Shown here piece after piece: positions 30,702 to 42,655 of a stretch of 64,000 nucleotides of DNA. The stretch is from Strobilurus pachycystidiatus (lineage: Eukaryota; Basidiomycota; Agaricomycetes; Agaricales; Physalacriaceae): the NCBI GenBank assembly GCA_019915135.1, contig JAHLMK010000011.1:62001-126000 (forward strand), in the 5' to 3' direction. The notes below the pieces were generated by a model. It ran no database searches and was not told the DNA's origin. It was given only the letters and a program-made list of their open reading frames with translations. A program made the translations under genes and the position numbers. The first letter of the stretch is position 1. The number at the start of each line of letters is the position of its first letter.

Positions 30702-33700
30702 ATGAGGATTACTGAGCTCGTCATTGACGGTGTGTTCTCCCATTGGAATCCCTGAAAATGTGCTAATCTTCGCAGGGTTTAAGTCGTACCCAGTGCGCAC
30801 CGTCATTTCGGGCTGGGACCCGTCTTTCAACGCGATCACTGGCCTCAATGGCTCTGGCAAATCCAATATTCTCGACGCCATCGCGTTTGTGCTTGGAATC
30901 ACGAACTACTCGGTGGTGCGTGGTCGTAGACATCTACGCAAGAGATGCTGTAATAACAGATGTGTAGATGCGCGCCTCGAACTTACAGGATCTCATCTAC
31001 AAACGCGGACAGGCTGGCGTTGTCAAGGCCAGCGTCACCATCGTCTTCGACAACTCTGACGCGTCAAAGAGTCCTCCTGCCTACAAGGATAAGAAGGAAA
31101 TCACTGTGATGCGCCAAGTGCGACATTCAATTGGCTTGTTATATTGTCCTCCCTGAGCACTTTCTAGGTCGCCTTGCCCAACGTCTCTAAATTTCTTCTT
31201 AATGGACACAAATCCGATCTGCAAACTGTCCAGAACCTCTTCCAGTCCGTACAGCTCAACATCAACAACCCCAACTTCGTCATCATGCAAGGGCGCATCA
31301 CGAAGGTGCTCAGCATGAAGCCCATCGAGATACTTGGCATGGTCGAGGAAGCCGCTGGCACCCGTATGTTTGAAGATCGAAAGACCAAGGCGAAGCGCAC
31401 TATGGCCAAGAAGGAGAAACGCGTCAACGAAATCACGTCGCTCATCGACGAAGATATCACGCCGAAGCTGGAGAAATTGCGCAAGGAGAAGCAGTCGTAC
31501 ATTCAGTTCCAAAAGGGAGAGAACGAACTACACGCTCAGACGAAGAAGCTCCACGCTCTTGAATGGACGACGCTCAAGAAGAAGGTGGCCTCGCAGGCTG
31601 CCGATATCGCGTCGAGAAAGGAGGAGTTGGCCAAGGTCAACGACGCGAGCAAGGCCGGAAATGCAAAAATCAAAGAATCAGAGGCGAAGAGCGAGGATCT
31701 GGAGAAACGCAAGGAGAAGGAGCTACAGAAGGGCGGAAAGCTTAACACGCTCAAGGATGAAGTGGAACGCATTGGTATCGAGCTAGCTGGTGTGGAGGCG
31801 AAGATCAACATCCAGTCTGATTCCCTCAAGGAAGAGGAAGGCGCCGTCGAAACACAACGCGCGACCATGACAGAAGTAAGCCACTCAATTTGAAGGAGCT
31901 CCAAATTGACCGTGATCTACTAGCTCGAATCCTCGCTCCAAGAGAAGAAAGCTGAAGTAGAGCGACTCCAGGCTACCAACAAAGCAACCAAGGATGAACA
32001 TGACAAAATCCAAGAGACATTGACCTCAAACGATAGCCTTCTCCAGTCTTTATTGACCGGACTCTCAAAAGGCGGCAACACCAGCGGCGGAGGCTATATG
32101 GGTCAAATCACACGGGCGCGTACCCGAATCAGTCAAGCCGAGACAGAGGAGGAGCAACTTCGTACCAAGTTGACTATGAAGGAAAAGGAGCTGGACGAAT
32201 TGCAGAAGCGCTGGAAGGCAGAGGAGCGTTCAGCAGGCGACGGAAAGCGAAAGGTTGAATCACTCAAGGCGGACCTCTCCCAGATCACAGACCGTTTGGC
32301 CAAGTGTGGATGGGATACTGAGAAAGAGACGGATCTGCAGGATCAACTCAAGACTCTCCGGAACCAAGTCCGACAGCTTTCAGAGGTAACTCAGTGTTTT
32401 CTATCTTCCGTCGAACCATTTTCTGACATTTCAATAGCGACGAGATTATGTGCGGAGTACCCTCACTTCTTTGGACTTTCAGTATACCGCTCCGTCCAAC
32501 TTTGATCGTAGTAAAGTCAGAGGCACGGTAGGTTCTTTCGTGTCCCTCGACGAAGAAAACTACGACAAAGCACCTGCTCTGGAAGCGGCTGCCGGAGGGA
32601 AACTCTACCAAGTCATCATCGACGATGAGCGTGTCGGAAAGACGCTTCTTACACCGGGCGTATCCAAGCTGTCTCGAAAGGTGACCTTTATCCCGCTCAA
32701 CAAGGTCGATAACCGGACGTCTGATGTAAGCTTGTTTTTGACCTGTTCTTTCAAATGGACTCAAACATGGAGACAGAAAGAAAACGCGATCAGGCAGCAG
32801 ACAAGTGGGAGAGCACGCTTGGCACTATCGCTTGTCGGATATCCTCAGGAACTGTATAATGCCATGGCGTACGCGTTCGGCAACACGTTTATCTGCGACG
32901 ACACCGATGCAGCGAAGATAGCTACTTTTGGCCCCTCCAGAGTTCGCTCCGTAACATTGGAGGGAGACCTCTACGAACCTGGCGGTACGCTGAGCGGTGG
33001 TGCGGCGAAGCAAGGCAGCGGTGTCCTGGTCAAGGTTCAGCAAGTCCTCGAGGCAGAGGGCAAAATCGCGGATGCACAACAAAGGCTGGCGGATTTGGAG
33101 GCATACGAAACGAAGATGAGGCCGAAGAGGGACGCTTGGAATGCTTCGAAGCAACAGGCCGATCTGAAGCAGCATGAGCTCAACCTTCTTGCCGGGCAGA
33201 TTGAAGGAAGTAGTGCCGCTCGCGTAGGTCATTGACTTGTTTCTGTTGGACTTGTGATAACCATCGTCCAGGTTGAGAGCGATTGTGCAGCGATGAAAGA
33301 AGTCGTTGCCCAGCTGAAGGTCGACATCGCGGCAGCGCAGGAGAAGAAGAAAACTTCGGAGGCAGAGGTCAAGAAGCTCGAGCGGGACATGAACGAATTC
33401 AAGGACAACAAGGAAGGCAAAATCGAGGAATTGCGCGTTAGTATCAGCAAATTTTCCGATGTACCTGTACGCTCACACGACGACAGGCGAGTATCAACAT
33501 GCAAAAATCCAAGCTCCAAAAACACTCGCTCACCGTCAAGACTCAACAGAAGGAACTGCAGACGGCCACCCTCGCGCTTGGTATGTGCTTGATGAATGCG
33601 TCTTGGTGTATACTGATCCCCGGCCCCTCCCATGCAGACGACATCGAGCAGGATATCGCGAAGGGGAACGCCGCCATTGAGGACATCATCACAGGAATGG

Positions 33701-34933
33701 CCACGACGAAGAAAGCTTTGAAAAAAGTTCAGGACCAGAAGGCCAGCCTGGAGGTATGGTATCAATTCCTGCGTTTCGAAGGAAACTCACGTTCTTCAGG
33801 TCCTTCAAGCGGAAGCGCAGAACAAACTCGACAAGGAGAAGGAGACAGTTTCCAAGTATGACAAGGAAATAAACGTTTTGCAGGCTCGTATTGCGAAGGA
33901 GAAGGAGGCTCAAGGTGAACGTGACGCTCAGGTTGTCAAACTCGACCAGGCGCTACAGAGTGCGGAGAAGGAGCGCTCTTCTGCTCTTCACGGCATCCAA
34001 CACCTAGAACAGGAGTGGGACTGGATTCTACAGGATCACGAGTGTGTGACCTGAACCTGGACTGAAAACCATCCGTGTCTGACTTTGATATAGATCCTTC
34101 GGAAAGCCAGGCGAATACGATTTCACTGGGCTCAAGCTCGACACGCTACGAGAGTCTCTTACCAAGCTGGAGAATGATCTCAAACAGATGAAAAAGAAGG
34201 TCAACACCAAAGCGGCGCACATGATCAACGAGTTCGTCTTTCATTCGTGTACCCCGCCATGACTTATCTTGCCAACAGTGTGGAGAAACGCGAAGAGTCA
34301 TTGCAGAACAACCTCAAGACTGTTCTCGATGATAAGGAGAAGATCGAATCTACGATAGATGAAATTGATGGTTACAAGCGAGATGCCTTGGGAAAGACGT
34401 GGGAGAAGGTCTCCAAGTAAGCTCTTGCTTTCTTTTGACATATGCGCAGAACATCCATACATTTCCAGGGACTTTGGAGATATCTTCGCCGAACTTCTGC
34501 CTGGAAACTTTGCCAAGCTTCAACCCCAGGAAGGTCAGGACATGATGGCCGGTCTTGAGGTCAAAGTGCGACTCGGTACTGTATGGAAACAGAGTCTCAC
34601 AGAGTTAAGTGGTGGTCAACGGTAAGAGTTCTCCTTCTTTGTCCCACGTGCGTAGCCTCATACCCGCGTAGGTCTCTCATCGCCCTCTCTCTCATCATGG
34701 CTCTTCTTCAATTCAAACCCGCCCCGATGTACATATTGGACGAGATCGATGCTGCTCTCGATCTTTCGCACACCCAACATATCGGACACTTGTTCAAAAC
34801 ACGGTTCAAAGGATCTCAGTTCATCGTCGTTTCGCTCAAGGAGGGCTTGTTCACGAACGCGAACGTCCTCTTCAAGGCACGCTTCCGTGACGGCACCTCG
34901 ATCGTCGAGAGAGTTGCGCGGTCGACTCGATGA
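30702..34933 (+). CDS. SMC2: Condensin subunit SMC2
   Basis: An ATPase of the condensin complex, compacting mitotic chromosomes in the nucleus. Visible: [15 protein letters not shown] at the start, Walker [54 protein letters not shown] and [19 protein letters not shown] long first coiled coil follows, then a hinge ([42 protein letters not shown] [17 protein letters not shown]) and a second coiled coil. The end has [13 protein letters not shown], the ABC signature [20 protein letters not shown] and Walker [41 protein letters not shown] is the SMC2 D-loop region. About 14 small introns, the first after seven codons. Length and motifs are complete. Confidence 0.96.
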
Positions 34934-35312
34934 GGACGCCTTTGGTTTTACATCTCACGAGACTCAGAGTGGGCGCATTGTAATTGTATGGACACATTGT
35001 GATTTGTCGTTTACATGTACGGTTTAATTTAATTTATACACTTTGGCTTGTACTATCGAGGGCGCGGAACCCCTACACATACGAAATAGTACACTGAAGA
35101 TTATAGTCCACATTGTAATGGGTTGACCAACGATCCGAAAATGAAAGCTGATATACAGTGGGTGAGAGGGAGAGGTGGAAGAAGTGCATGAAACTAGTAG
35201 TGAAACAATCTGGAGAGGGTAAGGGTATCAAACAGTGAAATGCAATATAATAGACGTAGCAGACGACGAATAGAGCAATGTGCGATAGGGATACAAGAAC
35301 GCGGAGCGATGT
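34934..35312. other. Convergent intergenic region
   Basis: 379 bp between the SMC2 stop and the stop of the degenerate DEAD-box gene. It is AT-rich just after SMC2 (GTTTAATTTAATTTATA), probably polyadenylation signals. No gene is seen. Confidence 0.4.
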
Positions 35313-38300
35313 TTAGACGATGTCGCGAAGGCTGAGCGGTACTTCGGGCTAGAGGGACGCGTCAGATCGAGCATGCAACGATTGGAGAGAAGACTTACAC
35401 ATTTTATTCTGGATGGCGAAATTATATGGTTAGTACGGTTGTTCGCGGATACAAAGAAAAAACTTTACTTGTGGAAACACTCGATAGATCGAAGCATCTC
35501 GACGTCGCCACCAGTGGCAGTCACAAAGTTGATTATGACCCCACCGCGGGTGTAATTATTAGGTGCCACAGCCGGAGCAGTACTGCGAGAACGTTTGAAT
35601 TCGTAGTCCTCGTTGAAATAGATAGGGTCTTACCGATGAGTATACTCTTCAACGGCTTTCGGTAGATCTTGGGGACGACGCATTGAGTGTTGTCTTCCGA
35701 ATAGACGACACGAGAAGGACGTACCATAATTGATAATCAAAGGAATCTGGGAGACTTCCTGGACATGAACATCATAAATAACGAGTACTTTCATTGCCGA
35801 CTGTCGCATGACAACGGATGGGTTGGTCTTGAACTTGCTTAGAGCAGACAGTTTCGTTGCGGAACTCATATCACCATGCTTAAAAATAGGCATGAGTACA
35901 CAACACCGGGAAATGTGGCGCGATTCACATACCAGAGGGATAGCTTCGATGCCCCTACTTGCCAATTTGTAAACAACCGCATCAAGTGCATTGACGCCAC
36001 CAACATGAACGATTGCCTGCGATACCTCAACGTCATCCAGAATATCGGCCAAGGCGTCCAGCTTCCATTCACGAGCTTGTATAGTCTCGGCATTGGATGT
36101 GCTTCGGCCAGAGCCGATGATACCCAGGCCACCTTCGGGGTCAGGCCGCCCGCCTCCTCCTGCAGTGAATGCTAAGTACAAGTAGAACTGTCGAAGACCG
36201 CGGAAGTTGGGCGATGTCTCGATGTTGGTCACAGTTCCATCCCGACGGACAAGAACCCGTACTGGCTCCCTCAGATGGATGACGGTGGCAAGATTGAGCA
36301 CATCTTGAGGCACGGTGTTTGAAAACAGCGCAGACTGACGTTCCCAGGGACTAGGAGGCCGTTTCTCCTTGTCCTCTTGAGAAGGACTAGAACTTCCAGT
36401 GGATTCACTGCTAGTCCGTGGTGCCGGTGGCGTGCCAATGGCGGACATCTTCCTGACAGGAACAGGAGGGACTGGGGATTCGGAGGATGGCAACGCTGAA
36501 TTCGTGTTGGCGGGGGGCGAGCTCGAGGAAGAGGCCTTTGGACGCGAGCTTGGGATGAGTCGGACAATCGCGAAGACGAACTCATGCATATTACGAGCGA
36601 TCAATTGATCCACCTCATCCAATACGAGGAAGCGTACGTCAGAGCCGACGAGACCGCCGGGCGCGATAAAGAACGAGTGTAGCTTTTGTGGGGTCCCACA
36701 AACGACCTGTGGCTTGCATTGCAGAGTCAATTGAAGCTCCGCATTAAAGTCGACCGTCGCTCCTACGACAAGAGCAGACCTGACACCAATGCCAGAGCCC
36801 AGGTCACGAATCATGCGGTGGGCTTGCGTGGCTTGATCCACGGTCGTGGAAATAATCAACACCACTGGATTGACGGCATCCTTGTGCGTCAGAGCCGTTT
36901 GGATGGCAGGGATCACATAGGCTGCGATGCGTTCCTGCGTTGGAGGAGCTTGTGCAATGATATCTGATCCACGAAGTAAGAATGGCAGCGCGCGCTGCTG
37001 AATCTTGTTGGGTGGTCCAACGCTGCAACGTCACATAAGAATGCGAGTGCCACAACAGGGAAGGAAAGCACCAACCCGAATGTGTTGAGTGAAAGCTGCA
37101 GTTCCGGCGCTAACGAAAGTTGCTCCCATTTAGTTACTATGGGCCCAGAGTCGCGACTCGGCCCCGCATCATCAGAAGCACCTAGTGTCTGCAATCGCAC
37201 ATTAGGAAATATTATGAAGGGATGGATGGCATGAACATACGCTTGCAGAATCACGCCGCATCAGACCGGAGACCGAGCGACGTTTATCGCGGGGAAACGC
37301 ATCCTGGCGATTCATGTTGACGTCGAGCGGCGGCTGGATTGGCAGGAAATTATCCGAGCGGCCAAGGTTATTCGGGGGTCTCATGGGAAGATCGATTGTT
37401 CCGGTGGACCAAGTGCGCATGGGAGGGTTCGGGATACGAGGGGAAGGACGCATATCGGGACGGTTGGGAAGTCCCCGTGAGCCCATAGACGGGTTCCCGA
37501 GAGACTGGGGAGGGATGAAATCAAGATTGGGAGTAGAATTCTTGTGGAGCATGAGACTGTTCGTGACATTGGGAAGACCAGTGATTGGAGGGAGTGTGGG
37601 TGTCTGCTGAACGTGTTGAGTCTGAATAGCGAGTAACTGGCCCACAGAGGATGTGAGCGTGTTCAGTCGCTGGGATATAGTGCTGATATCGTCTGAGGGA
37701 GCCGCCTGGTTAGGGGCAACATTACCAATTGAAGGACGGGGGCCCAGGTTGCCCGAAGAAAGCTGAGGCGTGTAGCTTCCCCGACGCAGTGCGCTGCCAG
37801 AGAAGGGGTCTTTGAACTCTGGTTGGCCATTGTTGGTGACAGAGTTCAAATTGCTTGTCAATGAGCGTTCCCAGAGAATGTTGACCTTTCGCTGGAGTTC
37901 ACCAAGGTTTTGCTGCAGTTCTCTGTTAGTATACTCGCACCGGACGAGCCGATCCAAGAGTTCGTGTAGGTAGGGCGACGACCGGAGCTGAGCGTCCATT
38001 GAAAGATCAGTGGAATTGAAATGACTGCCGGATGACGAAACTGGCGAGGACGAGGTCGGGGCAATGGTGCCGGCGCCGTTGAGGCTAGAGGAGATCGGCG
38101 GGGTGCCGAAGCGGTCTCTGGACTGCTGCTGGGGCTGCACAGTGAAGAACGGGGAGCCCATAGACGCGCTGCCATCAGTGACATGTGGGCCAGGGGTGGC
38201 AGCGTTATCCTCGGACTCTGGCAGCGAGTCGAGGCTACCCAGCATGCTCGCTTCGCGGGGAATGCGAGACTCGACCTGTGGATACGGTCTGTTGGCATCG

Positions 38301-38572
38301 ACCTGGCGGAACGACGGCGAGCGGCGGGGCGCATCAAACGGGGATTTGAACGAGGGCACGTCATCCTGCGGCGGGCTCGGCGACGACCGCGCGGTGCGGT
38401 ACTCGGCGGGCGACATGGAGATGGATGAGACCGAGCTTCGGTGGACGTCGTCGGCGCGCAGAGCACGGGAGTGATGCCTGTAAGAGGAAAATTCGGGCTC
38501 GTCGTCGTTGGCGCGGATCGCGCCGGGGAAGAAGGGCATCGAGGCCGGGTTGAGCGCTGCGCTCCTCGCCAT
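35313..38572 (-). CDS. DEAD-box-fold protein with degenerate ATPase/helicase motifs
   Basis: The N-terminal about 480 residues are disordered, Ser/Pro/Asn-rich (MARSAALNPASMPFFPGAIR...), with one coiled-coil-like stretch (LVRCEYTNRELQQNLGELQR). The helicase fold follows: a Q-motif region (LAPELQLSLNTFGVGPPNKI then QQRALPFLLRGSDIIA), motif I position QAPPTQERIAAY instead of AxxGxGKT, motif Ib CGTPQKL, motif II LDEVDQL, a motif III position SNTVPQD, and a second RecA-like domain (LIINYDLPKAVEEYTHRTAP). There the motif VI arginines (HRxGRxxR) are gone. The last exons give IKCPEVPLSLRDIV. The fold is kept while catalytic residues are lost, so an RNA-binding or scaffold role is more likely than helicase activity. 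Key introns: around 37200-37240, 37020-37075, 35880-35930, 35690-35740, 35590-35640 and 35350-35400. Confidence 0.78.
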
Positions 38573-39045
38573 GCTCTCCAGTGATGTCGTCGTCGCGGTG
38601 AAACTATCAGCGATTCAGTAAAATTGAAATGTGGGGAGATTGACAGGTTGGTAAGCGATGATATCTCGACAATGTCGCCGACAATGCGTGGGCCGGCACT
38701 CACCTCTGGTCGTCGTCGGCGTCAGCGTCAGCGAGGTCCCATACAAAGTGGCAGCAGTGCTGCTCGAGCGGGCGATGTGGAAATCCAAGACAAGACGGAG
38801 CTCGACACGAGCCTGTCACAAGACGGCACGCTCGGAATTGCCCAAGTCCGCGTGCGGAGCCTGATGGGACTAGTTCGGTGCTGATTTGCTCATGCGTGTG
38901 TATAGATTTTTATTTGGTTTCTTCTTGACATCGTACATACACCGGCTCGTGAAAGGGACAGGATAAAAGATAGTGGTAAGGAACGGGCGCCGAGATTACT
39001 GCCAGCTCAACGAAAAACTCGAAGAGTAAACGAATGTGAGGCCGC
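38573..39045. other. Intergenic region
   Basis: About 470 bp upstream of the degenerate DEAD-box gene. A plus-strand frame at 38624-38884 and a minus-strand frame overlap here, but neither has recognisable content. It probably contains the promoter. Confidence 0.35.
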
Positions 39046-40094
39046 CTACATAATCAAACTCAAGGGGAAAGCCCAGTTGGATCGCGGCGCCGCCGTTACA
39101 TCCTCCATCGTAGGATAATTTCGCACAGGCTGCCACGGCGGGGGATGGTCCACAGGGATGTCCGGCAAAAAGATATCTACATAATTTTGTAAGCATCAAG
39201 TTCAATCAGGCTGCTTGGTTACTCACTTTCTACAGCGACCCGAGAACAAGGAATCATTTCTGCCGAGACACTAATCTAAACACGGATGTCAATGTTCAAG
39301 TCTTCGAGGGGACAGGTAGATCTGATGCATACAGCGAGTTGATGGTTGAACAGCCGAGCAAATTTCATATCCATTGCAGAAACTTGACCACTTCTACACT
39401 GAAATAGTACAACAGCATAGAAGCGTGAAACATCTGCGTTCGGTCCAAACTCCACGTTTCCTCCAGTGCACCGAAGCTCAACATAAACGACTGTACCACA
39501 ATGCTCAGAAAAGTACTGATGCAAAACATTCTCGGTCATCCCGTATGTCAGCTTAAGTTATCAGCAATAAATTAGTGCGAAGACGACAAGGCACAGCAAG
39601 CAGCAACGTACGTTCCAAACGTATATCACAGGCGGGGCTTCAATGGGCAGAAGGGCAAGGTCGATGAACGAAGAAGTCAACTTTGGCATTTCCGGTTGAG
39701 CAGGATATCCTCCTGGGAGAGGTCCAGGATCGCAATTCGCCATGGCCGGCTGTCGCCCAAGTCCCACTGCCTTGGCCGTCTTTGCCTTTGCCTTCGTCTT
39801 CTTGGTCTTGTTTGTCTTCAAGGATTTCTTCAATGCTTGCTTCGCCTTGAGTTGCTTTGCACTGGATCCAGAGGAGGAGACCGATGACATGGAGGACGAG
39901 CTGATAGAGCCAGATAGTGTCGAACGACTTCGTAGACGCGAAGAATATCTGGAGCCTCCGCTCGAGGACAGGCTGTCGGGACGCTGGCCATAGAATGGAA
40001 CGACTGCAGCCACGCTCTGTTGATGCCATCAGTATTGATGAAGGCAGGGAGATCAGGATGTACATACCTTGAATAGATTCATGAAGCGGCCCAT
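39046..40094 (-). CDS. Orphan protein with basic, Ser-rich N-terminus
   Basis: Not recognised. The first exon is only MGRFMNLFK, followed after a small intron by SVAAVVPFYGQRPDSLS, a Ser/Arg-rich segment, and a Lys/Ala-rich helix (KAKQALKKSLKTNKTKKTKA). A more folded part follows: LALLPIEAPPVIYVWN, LTYGMTENVLHQYFSEHCGT, VVYVELRCTGGNVEFGP, MDMKFARLFNHQLAISVSAE and MIPCSRVAVENIFLPDIPVD. The end is WAFPLSLIM. The last exon has two open frames; the one chosen continues the splice phase of the previous exon and gives Pro-rich HPPPWQPVRNYP. It diverges from FMC1 across 290 bp. Confidence 0.65.
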
Positions 40095-40384
40095 GTTGAT
40101 TTGGATAAGTTATGAGTTATGAGGAGCAGAGAGGTTGAGTGAGAGATGATGAGCTTGAGGTGCGAAGATCCAAATCCCAGGACGCCCATATTTATATAGC
40201 AGTCGGTTCAAGCAATAATAGGGCCGTAACAGGCAAAGAGCCTGAGGGCCACAATGCTGCAAAACTGTGGCCATTGTTCGACGTTTTCGGCAAGGAAAAT
40301 GTCGATCAAAACACACCTCGGAGCATCGGGCCGATTGTCCACAGCCCGGAAAGGAAATGGAAATGGCAACATGTGCCAACACTT

Positions 40385-40807
40385 ATGGCGTCCGCTCATG
40401 TTGCCCGCACATACCGCTCCGTTCTGCGCGAACTGAGAAAGTCGGTGAGCGGCATTGTGTTGTGCTCGCAGCTCTGCCCACTGACATGTCCCAGTCGCCC
40501 AAAAAACTGCCCGTGCGGAACCCACTGTCCACCAGCTTTCGTGAGCTTCTCGAGACCCCTGGCGACGTCAATGGGCGCATAGTGACATCGGTGCAGGCGG
40601 CGGTGGCATTCATGGAGTCGCAGAGGAAGTACGGGGTGCGTTTTTTTTCTTGGCGAACTCGGCGGTGCATCCTGAATTTTCGATTGGCAGGAACTGCTGG
40701 ACCGGTACAACCCGCTGCACGACCTGACGGCAGAGGAGAGGATCCACGCCACGGCCAGACGAGTCGGTCTCGACATGCCTGTCACCCACAAGCCAGAATC
40801 CCAATAA
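40385..40807 (+). CDS. FMC1: FMC1-like mitochondrial F1-ATPase assembly protein (LYR type)
   Basis: A small mitochondrial protein that supports F1-ATPase (complex V) assembly. Exons 40385-40444, 40495-40635 and 40691-40807 give 105 aa. Visible: MASAHVARTYRSVLRELRKS, with the YRSVLRELR LYR-like motif, then SFRELLETPGDVNGRIVTSV, AAVAFMESQRKYG, and ELLDRYNPLHDLTAEERIHA followed by TARRVGLDMP. The conserved ending ATARRVGLxMP supports FMC1 rather than other LYR proteins. The intron at 40636-40690 contains a T-run. SUA5 follows 81 bp downstream on the same strand. Confidence 0.85.
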
Positions 40808-40887
40808 AGCGCGTACCGAGCGCGTATCGACGGTATCGTGTATTGATAAACAAAGACAAACGAAAATCTTTTGATTCTGACTCTTAC

Positions 40888-42129
40888 ATGACTGCCGCAT
40901 TGAGAGCTCCTTCCAATCTCTTCAAGATGGCCGCCACTTCCACCAAAGTCCTCTTCTGCGACCCGTCGTCGATATCCTTCTCCTCTACCGCCGATGAACC
41001 CACTATATCCAGCCCAGACACCCTTCGTTCCCTCCAGTCAGCAGCTACTCAGCTTCACGCACTACAGCCTGTCGCTTTCCCCACAGAAACCGTATATGGG
41101 CTTGGCGCCCTGGCACTGAATCCAACTGCTGCTGCGCGCATCTTTACCACAAAAGGCCGTCCATCGGACAATCCTCTCATTGTTCATGTATCATCATTTA
41201 CAATGCTCCGTTCCATTGTTCCTCCCACTTTCACTTTCCCGCGCACCTACGAGATACTCATGAAGCACTTCTGGCCGGGCCCGTTGACACTCTTATTTCC
41301 CAGTGATCCAGCAGTCGTTCCCTCCATCATCACAGCCAATCAACCCACTGTTGCTATCAGGATGCCATCCCATCCCGTAGCGAGGGCATTGATATCTGTC
41401 ACGAATGCCCCTCTCGCTGCCCCCAGTGCCAATTCTTCTGGCAAGCCGAGTCCCACCCGAGCTGAGCATGTGTTTCGCGACCTGGAGGGGAAACTCGGTC
41501 TCATATTAGATGGTGGCGCATGCGATGTCGGTCTAGAAAGCACCGTCGTCGATGGCCTCCAGCTCGATGGCCATTTACGCGTCCTTCGTCCTGGAGGTGT
41601 CACTGTGGAAGATATTTCACGCGTCTTGCAGCGCGATTTTGACGCTTCCTCCGACATTCCCAAGGTTCTTGTCCATCGTCGCGATTATCAAGATGAACAA
41701 ATGGAACACGCGCCCACTACTCCCGGCATGAAATACAGACATTATTCCCCCGCCGTCCCCGTGACGCTTTTATTAACAGTTTCTTTGCCACCACAAGGTG
41801 CTGAAGCACAGGACCTCCCATCCTATCTTGCATCCCTCAAATCTCGCGTTCCGAACGCTCCCCTAACCGTCGGCATTCTCTCCCAAAGTGACTCGCCACT
41901 AGGCCAGTACAACGCAGAAGTGGATGGGATCAAATGGCAACGGTTCTTTCTGGGACCAGTCGCCGACCCGTCGGTCGCTGCGCAGCGTCTCTTCGACGGT
42001 CTACTTACTCTGGAACAAGCTGGCGTCGATCTCATACTCATTGATGAAATAGACGAGGCCAAAGAAGGTCTGGCAGTGATGAATCGCGTCAGGAAAGCTG
42101 CAGGTGATTTTATCTACGTGCGCAGTTGA
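40888..42129 (+). CDS. SUA5: Threonylcarbamoyl-AMP synthase SUA5 (YrdC + Sua5 domains)
   Basis: Makes threonylcarbamoyl-adenylate, the activated precursor of tRNA t6A37. A single exon of 413 codons from the upstream ATG, or 400 from the internal Met at 40927 (MAATSTKVLF). The upstream start adds MTAALRAPSNLFK, a short basic, acid-free leader, so the two starts could give mitochondrial and cytosolic forms as known for SUA5. YrdC domain: VAFPTETVYGLGALA, IFTTKGRPSDNPLIVHV, FWPGPLTLLFPSDP, VAIRMPSHPVARAL, APLAAPSANSSGKPSPTRAE, DGGACDVGLESTVVDG and LRPGGVTVE. Then the Sua5 linker PGMKYRHYSPAVPV and the C-terminal domain (AGVDLILIDEIDEAKEG, AVMNRVRKAAG) are seen. It is intronless, unlike its neighbours. 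Confidence 0.95.
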   Translation: MTAALRAPSNLFKMAATSTKVLFCDPSSISFSSTADEPTISSPDTLRSLQSAATQLHALQPVAFPTETVYGLGALALNPTAAARIFTTKGRPSDNPLIVHVSSFTMLRSIVPPTFTFPRTYEILMKHFWPGPLTLLFPSDPAVVPSIITANQPTVAIRMPSHPVARALISVTNAPLAAPSANSSGKPSPTRAEHVFRDLEGKLGLILDGGACDVGLESTVVDGLQLDGHLRVLRPGGVTVEDISRVLQRDFDASSDIPKVLVHRRDYQDEQMEHAPTTPGMKYRHYSPAVPVTLLLTVSLPPQGAEAQDLPSYLASLKSRVPNAPLTVGILSQSDSPLGQYNAEVDGIKWQRFFLGPVADPSVAAQRLFDGLLTLEQAGVDLILIDEIDEAKEGLAVMNRVRKAAGDFIYVRS

Positions 42130-42655
42130 AAGGGACCTTTGAACTTCGTTGTGGGCATCCGTTGGTCCAGTGCGTCTCTTCATATCTTCCCAGACTTATC
42201 TAATCTTGGCATTCATCATAGGATGAAATGTGCATGGTGGCGAAAGCGTGGCCGGACACAGGCTGCGGTCGGGGCTCCCAATGGGGCCGCCGCGAACGAG
42301 AGGTGTGAACGCCAACACGTTGTTGCTGCGTGTCCGCGCCCGTTGCCGAGAACCTGGTCCTTCCTTTGTTCTGTTGTACTCTGTCACATGACGCAACATA
42401 GACTTTTGAAAGATCCCGAGTGTCCCTTACATGGGAGGAAGGGCCTGCCAGCGCCTCGCTGTGGCCATCAGGCTCTGCTGCCCTTCGCAGCATACCGGTC
42501 CGTTCCTCAAAGAAAATCCTTTATGATTCGAAAGTTCGTATTTATATGGATGGCTGGGTGGAAGCGTCCTTCATCTTTATCAACAACAGTGTCTTTTGAC
42601 ATCGTCTCTGTATCTGTATCTGTATTGCTTCGACATTGTTGTAAGGTCTATCACA
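42130..42655. other. Intergenic region upstream of the HMG-box gene
   Basis: About 526 bp between the SUA5 stop and the HMG-box start. A short TCTGTA repeat (CTCTGTATCTGTATCTGTATTG) and a pyrimidine-rich leader lie just before the start. No gene is supported. Confidence 0.4.

Noticed and set aside
40267..42129. A 620-codon open frame that looks like an FMC1-SUA5 fusion
   Set aside because: Its first part runs through FMC1 in another frame or through FMC1 introns. FMC1 has its own start, introns and stop at 40807, and SUA5 has good starts at 40888/40927.
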